NCBI GenBank assembly: GCA_030152505.1
Contig: JASLJO010000190.1
Location: 1-14,924 of the forward strand
Direction of reading: 5' to 3'
Length of the DNA: 14,924 nt
Source of the DNA: Solirubrobacterales bacterium
Lineage (GTDB): Bacteria > Actinomycetota > Thermoleophilia > Solirubrobacterales > 70-9
Under the pieces are notes generated by a model that made no database searches, was not told where the DNA came from, and was given only the letters and a program-made list of their open reading frames with translations. Below, piece by piece: positions 7,171 through 14,356 of the stretch (the first letter of the stretch is position 1; each line of letters opens with the position of its first letter). Position numbers and translations under genes: made by a program.

Positions 7171-8378
7171 TACCGCGACGGCACTTCTTCAACCGACGCA
7201 GGCCTGACCCCGAGAGTCACCGTGATCGTCTTGGTCTTGCCGTCGCGGTCGATCGTCAATTCCATCTTGTCCCCGGGAGAAGCCGCGTTGACCGCGTTGA
7301 CCACTTCTTCCATGTCGTCGATCTTCTTGCCGTCGACCGCTGTGATCACGTCGCCGCCGAGCCTGAGGTTGGCGCCTTCGATCGTCGCCGAGGTGTCGCC
7401 ACCCTCGAGGCCAGCTTCGTCGGCCGGTCCGCCCTTGACGACTTCGTTGACGAGCACCCCCGCGGACTCGGACAGCTTCAGCGCCTTGGCCAGGGCGGGC
7501 GTGACGCTGCCGCCACTGATGCCCAGGTAGGCGTGCCTGACTTCGCCGTGGGCCTCGATCTGTGCGACGACTTCGCGCGCCGTGTTGATCGGCACGGCGA
7601 AGCCAATGCCGACGTTGCCACCACTGCCACCGCCGGTCTGGATCTGGGAGTTGATCCCGATCACCCTGCCTTCGCTGTCGATCAGCGGGCCGCCGGAGTT
7701 GCCCGGGTTGATCGCCGCATCGGTCTGGATCACGTGCGAGATCGAGAAGCCGTCGGGCGCCTGGATCTGGCGCTGAATCGCGGAGACGATGCCGCTGGTC
7801 ACGGTGCGGTCGAGACCGAACGGGTTGCCTATGGCGATCACCGGTTCGCCCACCGCGACCTTTGACGAATCGCCGAGGGCGAGTGGGTGGAGGTTGTCTT
7901 CGGGCGCGTTCACCTTGAGAAGAGCAACGTCAGTCGCTGGGTCGGTGCCAACCACTTCGGCCGTGTAGGTGGTGTCGGAAGCACCGAGTTTGACTTCCAC
8001 CTTGTCGGCGTTTTCGACCACGTGGTTGTTGGTGACGATGTGTCCCTCGGTGTCGATCAGGAAGCCCGAGCCGGTCGCCGTGCCGCCGCCGCCTTCGGGC
8101 TGGCCGAATGGGCTCAGCGAGGGCGATTCTTCCGGCTTCAGCTCGGCCGAGATGAAGGCAACTCCCTGCCCGTCGCGGCGATAGATCTGGTTGACCAGGT
8201 TGGTGTTGCCTCCTTCCTTCGTCTCCACCGGCGCCGCCAGCGGTTCGGCGACAGTGACCGTCCTGTCGCCGCCGTCGGAGTGGATCCAGCCGGCGGAGAT
8301 CGCCACCCAGCCGAAGGCGGCGACGACGATGCCACCCAGCAGTGCCGAGCCGAAGGAGCCTTTGAGTGGTCGCCTCAT
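7170..8378 (-). CDS. HtrA/DegP-type membrane-anchored serine protease with one PDZ domain
   Basis: A 402-residue extracytoplasmic quality-control protease. One N-terminal membrane helix (about residues 10-31, after the basic MRRPLKG) is followed by a Gly/Pro-rich linker. The trypsin-like domain has the full triad: His119 in TNNHVV, Asp150 in DPATDVALLKV and Ser228 in NPGNSGGPL. A single PDZ domain spans roughly 285-385, with YLGISG at its start and GGDVITAVDGKKI in its body. The architecture matches actinobacterial HtrA/DegQ-like proteases. The ATG at 8378 is preferred over an adjacent TTG. It has no ribosome binding site nearby but overlaps the stop of a possible 9-codon leader as TGATG. The gene sits 63 bp after trpC and directly before element 3, an unusual guest inside a trp cluster. 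Confidence 0.93.
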   Translation of the reverse strand: MRRPLKGSFGSALLGGIVVAAFGWVAISAGWIHSDGGDRTVTVAEPLAAPVETKEGGNTNLVNQIYRRDGQGVAFISAELKPEESPSLSPFGQPEGGGGTATGSGFLIDTEGHIVTNNHVVENADKVEVKLGASDTTYTAEVVGTDPATDVALLKVNAPEDNLHPLALGDSSKVAVGEPVIAIGNPFGLDRTVTSGIVSAIQRQIQAPDGFSISHVIQTDAAINPGNSGGPLIDSEGRVIGINSQIQTGGGSGGNVGIGFAVPINTAREVVAQIEAHGEVRHAYLGISGGSVTPALAKALKLSESAGVLVNEVVKGGPADEAGLEGGDTSATIEGANLRLGGDVITAVDGKKIDDMEEVVNAVNAASPGDKMELTIDRDGKTKTITVTLGVRPASVEEVPSR

Positions 8379-8407
8379 CAACAGGCGATGATGCAGATGG
8401 TCTTCAA
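8378..8407 (-). CDS. Possible 9-codon leader ORF before htrA
   Basis: On the minus strand AGGAG (8412-8416) is followed after 4 nt by TTG and a 9-residue frame MKTICIIAC. Its TGA overlaps the htrA ATG as TGATG. The only strong ribosome binding site upstream of htrA therefore serves this frame and not htrA itself, which suggests translational coupling by termination-reinitiation. The peptide has no Trp, so it is not a Trp attenuator leader. Short length and a TTG start make it uncertain. Confidence 0.3.
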   Translation of the reverse strand: MKTICIIAC

Positions 8408-8441
8408 AGTTCTCCTAAAAATGCGCCCGGCGTCCAGGCGG

Positions 8442-9242
8442 CTACGGCAGGTGGTGCTCGCGCGTGCCTTCGTCGGCGCCGGTCAGCTCGCGGGTCAGCG
8501 CCTCGGGGTCGGCGGCACTCATCAGCGCCGAGCCAATCAACACCGCGTCGACACCCACCCGCTCCAGCTCGTGCAGCTCGGCGCGGGCTGAGATGCCGCT
8601 CTCCGCCACGACCGTCTTACCCGCCGGCACGTCGGGCATCAGCTCATAGGTGGTGGCGACGTCGACCGTGCCGTCATCGAGGTTGCGGTTGTTGATCCCG
8701 ATCACGTCGGCGTCGAACCGCAGCGCCCGCTCCAGCTCCTCCCCGTCGTGCACCTCGATCAGGCAATCGAGGTCGAGGCCGCGCGCCGTCTCGTACATCT
8801 CTCGGAGCTCGGCGTCGTCCAACGCCCTGACGATCAGCAGCACGGCGTCGGCGCCGTTCACCGCGGCCTCGAACAGCTGATATGGGTCAACGATGAAGTC
8901 CTTGCGCAGGATCGGCAGGCTGGAGGCAGCGCGCGCCGCGCGCAGGTCCCCGAGCGAGCCGCCGAAATGGCGCTCATCGGTGAGCACCGAGAGCGCCGCC
9001 GCACCGCCACTCTCATACACGCCAACCTGCTCGGCGACGCTGGCCGCGGAGGAGATCTCACCGGCGCTGGGAGAGCGGCGCTTGAACTCGGCAATGACCG
9101 AAAGTCCCGGGCGGACCAGCGCCTCGCTGAAGGGGCGATCGTCGCCGCGGCCTGGCAGGCTGGACTCGAGGTCCGCCTGGGGCACCTCGGCACGCCGCTC
9201 CTCCACTCCTTCGCGCGCCGCCACGATCAGCTGCTCGATCAT
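8442..9242 (-). CDS. trpC: Indole-3-glycerol phosphate synthase
   Basis: Ring closure and decarboxylation of CdRP to indole-3-glycerol phosphate, fourth step of the pathway. The protein has 266 residues from the ATG at 9242. Motifs: IAEFKRRSPSAG (50-61) with the catalytic Glu/Lys region, LSVLTDERHFGGS (84-96), ILRKDFIVDPYQ (111-122) with the catalytic Lys, INNRNL (183-188), VAESGI (212-217) and VLIGSALM (234-241). A GTG two codons upstream (9248) is an alternative start. The trpD stop is about 20 bp upstream and the htrA region follows after 63 bp. Confidence 0.97.
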   Translation of the reverse strand: MIEQLIVAAREGVEERRAEVPQADLESSLPGRGDDRPFSEALVRPGLSVIAEFKRRSPSAGEISSAASVAEQVGVYESGGAAALSVLTDERHFGGSLGDLRAARAASSLPILRKDFIVDPYQLFEAAVNGADAVLLIVRALDDAELREMYETARGLDLDCLIEVHDGEELERALRFDADVIGINNRNLDDGTVDVATTYELMPDVPAGKTVVAESGISARAELHELERVGVDAVLIGSALMSAADPEALTRELTGADEGTREHHLP

Positions 9243-9262
9243 TCCCACGAGAGAGACGAAGC

Positions 9263-10291
9263 CTAGACGGCGAGAGCGCCGGTTGCTGCAATCAGGCGAT
9301 CGAGCAACTCGCGGGCCGCACCGCTGTCGATCGCCTCGCCAGCCTTCTCGACCCCCTCACCAAGACCGCCGGCAAGCCCGCCGACGTAGATCGCCGCACC
9401 GGCGTTGAGCAGAACCAGGTCGCGGCGTGGACCGTCCCCGCCGTCCAGAATGGCGCGCGAGGCGGCGGCGTTTTCCTCGGGGCTGCCGCCGGCGACCTGA
9501 TCCAGGTCAGCGGCGCCCAGGCCGAATTCGCCAGGCTCGACGAACCACTCCTCGGTTCGGCCCTCGGCGACCTCGATCACCCGCGTGCGGGCGGAGATCG
9601 AGAGCTCGTCCAAGCCATCATCAGCAGCGACGACCATCGCCCGCACGCTGCCCAGGCCGACCAGCGCCTCGGCGATCGTCTCCTGGTAGTGGCGGTCGGA
9701 GACGCCGAGAAGCTGGCGCTCCGCCCCGGCGGGGTTGGTCAACGGTCCGAGGAAGTTGAAGATCGTGCGCACGCCGAGCGCCTTGCGCACTGGGACCACA
9801 TGGGCCATCGCCGCGTGGTGCCGGGGGGCGAACATGAAGCCGAAGCCAAGCTCATCGATGCACTCGCCAACCTGCTGGGGACTGAGCTCGATGTTCACGC
9901 CGAGCGCCTCCAGCAGGTCGGCGGCCCCGCAACGACTGGTGTAGGAGCGGTTGCCGTGCTTGGCGACAGCGCATCCGGCCGCAGAGGCGACGAGGGCCGC
10001 CATGGTCGACACGTTGAAGGTCGACGGCCCACCCCCCGTGCCGGCGGTGTCGACCAGGTCTTCGCGCGAGGTCTCGACCGGCGCCGCGAGCGAGCGCATC
10101 GTCCGCGCCAGGCCGACCAGCTCCGGCACGGTCTCGCCCTTGGCGCGTAGGGCGATCAAGAAGGCTCCCGTCTGCACCTCGTCGCTGCGGCCCTCCATGA
10201 TCTCGGCCAGTACGGCGGCGGCGTGGTCCGCCGTCAGGTGGTCCCCCTTGCAGACGGCGTCGATCGCCCGGGTGACGACATCGTTAGGCAT
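9263..10291 (-). CDS. trpD: Anthranilate phosphoribosyltransferase
   Basis: Transfers phosphoribose from PRPP to anthranilate. The protein has 342 residues from the ATG at 10291. The PRPP loop is DTAGTGGGPSTFNVST (81-96), and KHGNRSYTSRCG (111-122) is the anthranilate/PRPP-binding segment. VRKALGVRTIFNFLGPLTNP is also family-typical. A helical N-terminal domain precedes the larger alpha/beta domain, as expected. The ATG follows a G-rich run that can act as ribosome binding site inside the end of trpG, and overlaps the trpG TAA by 8 bp. GTG at 10297 is an alternative start. TrpD is separate from TrpG here, unlike the enterobacterial fusion. Confidence 0.97.
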   Translation of the reverse strand: MPNDVVTRAIDAVCKGDHLTADHAAAVLAEIMEGRSDEVQTGAFLIALRAKGETVPELVGLARTMRSLAAPVETSREDLVDTAGTGGGPSTFNVSTMAALVASAAGCAVAKHGNRSYTSRCGAADLLEALGVNIELSPQQVGECIDELGFGFMFAPRHHAAMAHVVPVRKALGVRTIFNFLGPLTNPAGAERQLLGVSDRHYQETIAEALVGLGSVRAMVVAADDGLDELSISARTRVIEVAEGRTEEWFVEPGEFGLGAADLDQVAGGSPEENAAASRAILDGGDGPRRDLVLLNAGAAIYVGGLAGGLGEGVEKAGEAIDSGAARELLDRLIAATGALAV

Positions 10292-10856
10292 CCCCACCCC
10301 CCTGGAGGAAGTTGGCGAGCAGGTGCTTGCCCTGCGGGGTCAGCACGGACTCGGGGTGGAACTGGACGCCCTCGGCGGGCAGAGCGCGGTGGCGGGCGCC
10401 CATCACGACGTCGCCCAGGCTGGCGCTCAGCTCGAGCTCTTCGGGCAGGTCTGGGTCCGCGACGAGTGAGTGGTAGCGACCGGCGACGAGCGGTGTGGGC
10501 AGGCCGGCGTAGATCGCCTTGCCGTCGTGCTCGACCTCGGCGTCCTTGCCGTGGATCGGCTCGCCCTGCACGGTGCGCCCGCCGAAGGCCTCGACCAGCG
10601 ACTGGTGGCCAAGGCAGACGCCGAGCACCGGCGTGCCCGCCTCGGCGAAGGCCCGAATCGCCTCGACCGAGATGCCGGCCTCGGTGGGGGTGCAGGGACC
10701 CGGCGAGACGACGAGCCGGTCGGCGCCGCGCTCGAGCAGCTCGGGGACCTCGGCGCGGTCGTTGCGCACGACCTCGATCTCCGCCCCCAGCTCGCCCAGG
10801 TACTGGACCAGGTTGTAGGTGAAGCTGTCGTAGTTATCGATGACGAGTACGCGCAT
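10284..10856 (-). CDS. trpG: Anthranilate synthase component II (glutamine amidotransferase)
   Basis: Class I glutamine amidotransferase that supplies ammonia to TrpE, with 190 residues. The triad is visible as Cys81 in GVCLGHQS and His167 with Glu169 in FHPES. DNYDSFTYNL (7-16) and SPGPCTP (51-57) are typical of the TrpG/PabA group. The same subunit may also serve aminodeoxychorismate synthase if no separate PabA exists; that cannot be judged from the window. The ATG at 10856 follows the trpE TGA by 2 nt and gives the canonical MRVLVIDNYDSF start, so the in-frame TTG at 10868 is not used here. Confidence 0.96.
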   Translation of the reverse strand: MRVLVIDNYDSFTYNLVQYLGELGAEIEVVRNDRAEVPELLERGADRLVVSPGPCTPTEAGISVEAIRAFAEAGTPVLGVCLGHQSLVEAFGGRTVQGEPIHGKDAEVEHDGKAIYAGLPTPLVAGRYHSLVADPDLPEELELSASLGDVVMGARHRALPAEGVQFHPESVLTPQGKHLLANFLQGGGDA

Positions 10857-10858
10857 GA

Positions 10859-12370
10859 TCACGGCCAATCCGGTTGCTCGCAGGCCAGCTCGACCGCCCG
10901 GAAGACCGCCTTGGCCTTGTTGACGGACTCGTTGTACTCGTAGGCGGGCTTGGCGTCGGCGACGGTGCCGCCGCCCGCCTGTACGTGTACCTCGCCGTCC
11001 TTGATCACCACGGTACGGATGTGGATCGCGGTGTCGAGGTCGCCGTTCCAGGAGAGGTAACCGATCGCGCCACCGTAGGAGCAGCGCTTGACCGGCTCGA
11101 GCTCGTCGATGATCTGCATCGCCCGCACCTTGGGCGCGCCGGAGAGCGTGCCGGCCGGCAGCGCCGAGCGCAGCACGTCCATGGCGCCGACGTCCTCGCG
11201 CAGCGTCCCGGAGACCTGGCTGACGATGTGGAGGACGTGCGAGTAGGTCTCGACCACCATCAGCTCGTCGACCTTCACCGAGCCGTACTCGCAGACGCGG
11301 CCGAGGTCGTTACGGCCGAGGTCGACCAGCATCACGTGCTCGGCCCGCTCCTTGGGGTCGTTGACGAGGCGCTCGGCGAGGCGGCGGTCCTCCTCCTCGT
11401 CGCCACCGCGCGGGTAGGTGCCGGCGATCGGCCGCGTCTCCACCCGCCGGCCCTGGACCTTGACGAGTGGCTCGGGCGAGGCGCCGGCGATCTGGAAGTC
11501 GCCGAACTCGAGGAAGTACATGTAGGGAGAGGGGTTGACCGCGCGCAGGCCGCGGTACACGGAGAACGCCTCGACCGGGGCGGGGGCCGAGAAGCGCTGC
11601 GAGGGCACGACCTGGAAGGCGTCGCCGGCGTGCACGTAGGAGACGATCCGCTCGACCGCAGCTTCGAACTCCTCGCGCTCCATGTTGGAGACGAAGCGCG
11701 GCGGCTCGACGACCGTGGCCCGCTCCGGCACCGGCACGGGGCCGCGCAAACGCTGCCGCACTTCGCCGATCGTCGCCACGGCGCGCTCGTAGGCGGCGTC
11801 GACACCGCCCTCGTCGTCGGCGAAGGCGCAGGACATGATCGTCAGCTCGTGGCGCAGGTGGTCGAAGACGAGCAGGACGTCGGTGATCATCAGCGCCATG
11901 TCCGGGAGGCCGAGCGGGTCGGGGTTGGGGTCGCCCAGGGGCTCGACCGTGCGCACCAGGTCGTAGCCGAAGAAGCCGACGGCGCCGCCGGCGAAGGGTG
12001 GCAGACCCTCGATCGGGGCAAGCCGGAACCGGGCCAGGGTCGCCGCGACGGCGGCGTAGGGGTCGGGCGCTTGGCGCTTCTCCCCGCTGCTGTCGCTCAG
12101 CGTGCCTTCATTCCAGCGCAGCACCGAACGCGGCCTGATGCCGACGAAGGAGTAGCGCCCGACCTGACCCTGCTCCGCCGACTCGAGCAGGAAGCACGGC
12201 GCCCCCTCGGGCTCGCCGGCGCGCAGCTTGAGGAAGGCCGACACGGGCGTCTCGCTGTCATCGACGAAGCGTGTCCGCACCGGGATGACGTTGTCCTCGG
12301 CGGCAAGGGCCCGCGCCCCGTCGAGGCTCGGCTCCACGCGCAGCTCCGCCGTGTCAGCCACGACGGCCAT
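10859..12370 (-). CDS. trpE: Anthranilate synthase component I
   Basis: Converts chorismate to anthranilate with ammonia from TrpG; first committed and usually feedback-regulated step. The protein has 503 residues. LLES at 61-64 and GRYSF at 71-75 form the tryptophan-binding feedback region, so allosteric inhibition by Trp is expected. The chorismate-binding domain has RPIAGTYPRG (313-322), EHVMLVDLGRNDLGRV (344-359), GTLSGAPKVRAM (407-418), YGGAIGYLSW (432-441) and AGGGTVADAKP (465-475). The start is well supported: GGAGG (12377-12381) lies 6 nt before the ATG, inside the end of hisIE, and the two genes overlap by 17 bp. Confidence 0.97.
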   Translation of the reverse strand: MAVVADTAELRVEPSLDGARALAAEDNVIPVRTRFVDDSETPVSAFLKLRAGEPEGAPCFLLESAEQGQVGRYSFVGIRPRSVLRWNEGTLSDSSGEKRQAPDPYAAVAATLARFRLAPIEGLPPFAGGAVGFFGYDLVRTVEPLGDPNPDPLGLPDMALMITDVLLVFDHLRHELTIMSCAFADDEGGVDAAYERAVATIGEVRQRLRGPVPVPERATVVEPPRFVSNMEREEFEAAVERIVSYVHAGDAFQVVPSQRFSAPAPVEAFSVYRGLRAVNPSPYMYFLEFGDFQIAGASPEPLVKVQGRRVETRPIAGTYPRGGDEEEDRRLAERLVNDPKERAEHVMLVDLGRNDLGRVCEYGSVKVDELMVVETYSHVLHIVSQVSGTLREDVGAMDVLRSALPAGTLSGAPKVRAMQIIDELEPVKRCSYGGAIGYLSWNGDLDTAIHIRTVVIKDGEVHVQAGGGTVADAKPAYEYNESVNKAKAVFRAVELACEQPDWP

Positions 12371-12965
12371 TGAGGACCTCCATCACGGCTGCCTGGGACA
12401 CCTCGCGCGAGGCCAGCAGCACACTCAGGTGGTAGAGCAGGTCCGCCGCCTCCTCGGCGACGCGCCCGTCGCTCTCCTCGCGCGCGGCCCGCACGACCTC
12501 CTCCGCCTCCTCCTCGACCTTCTCGCCGATCAGGCTCGGATCATCGAGCAGCTTCACCGTGTAGCTGCCCTCGGGCCGCTCCGCCATGCGACTGCGCAGC
12601 GTGCGCTGCAGCGCTGCCAAGGCCTCATGGGCGACCGGCAGGGGCTCCTCACCGTCCAGCTCACGGTAGAAGCACGAGCGCTCGCCGGTGTGACAGGCAG
12701 GCCCAGTCGGCTCGACCAGCGCGACGATCGCGTCACCATCGCAGTCGTAGCGCAGCTGCACCAGCTTCATCACGTGCCCGGACTCTTCGCCTTTGCGCCA
12801 GATCTTCCCCCGGGAGCGACTGAAGAAGTGAACCTCACCCGTATCGATCGTCAGCTGCAAGGCCTCCTCATTCGCATAAGCAAGCGTCAGCACCTCGCCG
12901 CTCTCAGCGTCCTGCGCCACCACGGGGACAAGTCCCCGTTCGTCGAATGTCAGCTCATCGAACAT
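12354..12965 (-). CDS. hisIE: Bifunctional phosphoribosyl-AMP cyclohydrolase / phosphoribosyl-ATP pyrophosphatase
   Basis: Catalyses the second and third steps of histidine synthesis in one 203-residue protein. The HisI domain (about 1-110) has HFFSRSRGKIWRKGEESGH (46-64), the metal-binding YDCDGDA (73-79) and PACHTGERSCFYR (89-101) with its metal Cys residues. The HisE domain (about 117-200) has YTVKLL (135-140), IGEKVEEEAEEVV (146-158) and VAEEAADLLYHL (169-180). A longer frame opening at 13031 would run through the palindromic element, so the ATG at 12965 is chosen. It gives MFDELTFDERGLVP and lies 7 nt after a TACGAT hexamer, indicating leaderless transcription. No other his gene is nearby. 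It heads the trp unit and overlaps trpE by 17 bp. Confidence 0.95.
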   Translation of the reverse strand: MFDELTFDERGLVPVVAQDAESGEVLTLAYANEEALQLTIDTGEVHFFSRSRGKIWRKGEESGHVMKLVQLRYDCDGDAIVALVEPTGPACHTGERSCFYRELDGEEPLPVAHEALAALQRTLRSRMAERPEGSYTVKLLDDPSLIGEKVEEEAEEVVRAAREESDGRVAEEAADLLYHLSVLLASREVSQAAVMEVLNGRRG

Positions 12966-12972
12966 CGGGTCA

Positions 12973-12978
12973 ATCGTA
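12973..12978 (-). promoter_or_regulatory. Predicted -10 hexamer of a leaderless hisIE-trpEGDC promoter
   Basis: Minus-strand TACGAT (TANNNT) is followed by 7 nt and the hisIE ATG, without a Shine-Dalgarno sequence. It lies between element 4 and hisIE, where the promoter of the trp unit is expected. No clear -35 hexamer is present upstream, where the arm of element 4 begins. No Trp-codon-rich leader is seen, so there is no sign of classic attenuation. Confidence 0.45.
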
Positions 12979-12992
12979 TGGCAGCCGCGTGA

Positions 12993-13087
12993 GGAGGCGA
13001 TGGGGGTGCCCTCGAACGGGCGGATACTCAAATCGTCGGTCCAATTGGACCGACGATTGTCCGGGCGAGGGCACCCCCATCGCCTCC
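12993..13087 (-). repeat. Palindromic element 4: related arms with a nested 28-bp perfect palindrome; probable era terminator
   Basis: Arms 12993-13014 and 13066-13087 are perfect 22-bp inverted repeats, similar in sequence to the arms of element 2. The interior is unrelated to the core of elements 1-3. It holds a perfect 28-bp palindrome (13031-13058, centre CCAATTGG), flanked by the short CGGA/TCCG pair. The transcript could fold into one very long two-tier hairpin. It begins 13 bp after the era stop and 27 bp before the hisIE start, so it probably terminates phoH-ybeY-era and insulates the his/trp promoter. Confidence 0.85.
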
Positions 13088-13100
13088 CCTGCCCCGCGCC

Positions 13101-13994
13101 TCACTCGATCCCAAGCCGATCGAGCAGCCCCTCGTCCCGTCGCCAGCGGCTGCGCACGCGGACCTGCAGGTCGAGGTGCACCTTCGCCCCCAGCTCGGCT
13201 TCGAGTGAGCGGCGGGCGGCGGCGCCGACCTCGCCCACCTTGGCGCCCCCCTTGCCGATCAAGATGCCCTTCTGCGACTCGGTCTCGGTCCAGATCTCAG
13301 CCTGGACGACGATCAGGCCGTCCTCGCGCGTCATGACGTCCTTCACCTGGACCTCGACGGAGTGCGGGATCTCCTCACGGGTGCGGTTGAGCACCTGCTC
13401 GCGGACCAGCTCGGCCAGCATCGTCTCGCCCGGTTGGTCGCTGTGGTCCTCGGGCGGGTAGAGGAACTCGCCCTCGGGCACCAGCTCGCCCAATCGCTCG
13501 ACCAGCTCCGCCAGGCCCTTCCCGGTACGGGCGCTGATCGGAAACACCTCGTCGACACCGTCGAGCTCAGCCGCCTCGGCCAGCACCGGCACCAGCTCGT
13601 TGGGCCCGACCCGGTCGATCTTGTTGACCACGCAGATCGTCGGCAGCTCACGCCCCGCGCCGAGCAGGGCGCGGGCGATGAAGCGATCACCTGGGCCGAT
13701 TCCCTGCTCGCCGTTGACGACCAGCAGGGCGACGTCGGAGTCGGCCAGCTCGCGCTCGACCCGGGCCTGCATGCGCTCGGTCAGCACGTCGCGTGGCCTC
13801 TGCACACCGGGAAGGTCGACGAGGACGAGCTGACGACCGCCCTCACCGTCGGTGGCGATTCCGCGGATCGCCCGCCGCGTCGTCTGCGGGCGCATCGAGA
13901 CGATCGCCACGTGGCTGCCGACGATCGCGTTGACCAGGGTCGACTTGCCGACGTTGGGTCGACCGGCCAGACCGATGAAGCCAGACCGCTTCAT
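13101..13994 (-). CDS. era: GTPase Era, 16S rRNA/30S assembly factor
   Basis: Essential Ras-like GTPase that binds the 3' end of 16S rRNA and couples 30S maturation to growth. It has 297 residues, normal length. G1 GRPNVGKS (11-18), G2 around QTTR (37-40), G3 DLPG (60-63), G4 NKID (124-127) and G5 SAR (154-156) are all present. The C-terminal KH domain has the GKGG loop (247-250 in GILIGKGGAKV). The ATG at 13994 gives MKRSGFIGLAGRPNVGKS and overlaps the ybeY TGA as ATGA; the longer frame to 14066 lies inside ybeY and is rejected. Element 4 follows 13 bp after the stop. Confidence 0.97.
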   Translation of the reverse strand: MKRSGFIGLAGRPNVGKSTLVNAIVGSHVAIVSMRPQTTRRAIRGIATDGEGGRQLVLVDLPGVQRPRDVLTERMQARVERELADSDVALLVVNGEQGIGPGDRFIARALLGAGRELPTICVVNKIDRVGPNELVPVLAEAAELDGVDEVFPISARTGKGLAELVERLGELVPEGEFLYPPEDHSDQPGETMLAELVREQVLNRTREEIPHSVEVQVKDVMTREDGLIVVQAEIWTETESQKGILIGKGGAKVGEVGAAARRSLEAELGAKVHLDLQVRVRSRWRRDEGLLDRLGIE

Positions 13995-14356
13995 CTCAAG
14001 CCCGCCATCACACGCCTCTGCGTGGCGAGCATCTCGCCATCGTCGGTCTCGTGGTCGTATCCACACAGATGAAGCACCCCGTGGACCGCCGCCTCGGCCA
14101 CGTCGGTGCAGTGCTCCGGGCAGATGGCCACGTCGCCGAGCTCGCGCGGGCCCGCCGTCGGGCCCGCGCCGTCGAGCGGAAAGGCGAGCACGTCGGTGGT
14201 CGCGTCCTTGCCACGATGCACATGGTTGAGCTCACGGATGCGTGTCGCGTCGACCAGCTCCACCGCGAGGTGACCGTCGGCGACGCCCGCGGCCACAAGC
14301 GACGCCGCGACGGCGTCGCGCAGCTCAACGGGCACGTCGGCGAGGTCAACCGTCAT
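13991..14356 (-). CDS. ybeY: Endoribonuclease YbeY (rRNA maturation)
   Basis: Zn-dependent single-strand endoribonuclease acting in 16S rRNA 3'-end maturation and ribosome quality control. It has 121 residues, shorter than the usual 140-160 because of a compact N-terminus. The metal-binding H-x3-H-x5-H motif is complete: His92, His96 and His102 in HGVLHLCGYDH. ELNHVHRGKDATTDVLAFPL (42-61) and GDVAICPE (74-81) are typical. The ATG at 14356 lies inside the end of phoH (11-bp overlap) and the stop overlaps the era start by 4 bp. This is the widely conserved phoH-ybeY-era order, here without the CorC-like and kinase genes often found in between. Confidence 0.95.
   Translation of the reverse strand: MTVDLADVPVELRDAVAASLVAAGVADGHLAVELVDATRIRELNHVHRGKDATTDVLAFPLDGAGPTAGPRELGDVAICPEHCTDVAEAAVHGVLHLCGYDHETDDGEMLATQRRVMAGLR

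Noticed and set aside
10874..12373. Long + strand open frame of 499 codons opposite trpE
   Set aside because: It is the antisense shadow of trpE in GC-rich DNA; its translation is low-complexity and Asp/Arg/Leu/Val-rich without family motifs, whereas trpE is fully recognisable.
12966..12992. Trp attenuator or leader peptide before hisIE-trpE
   Set aside because: No short frame with consecutive Trp codons and no alternative hairpin pair between the promoter and hisIE; the start appears leaderless.
12966..13031. N-terminal extension of HisIE starting at 13031
   Set aside because: It would translate through the palindromic element; the ATG at 12965 gives the family N-terminus and fits the TACGAT promoter spacing.
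13995..14066. N-terminal extension of Era starting at 14066
   Set aside because: It lies inside ybeY and has no Era-like residues; the ATGA overlap at 13991-13994 marks the true start.
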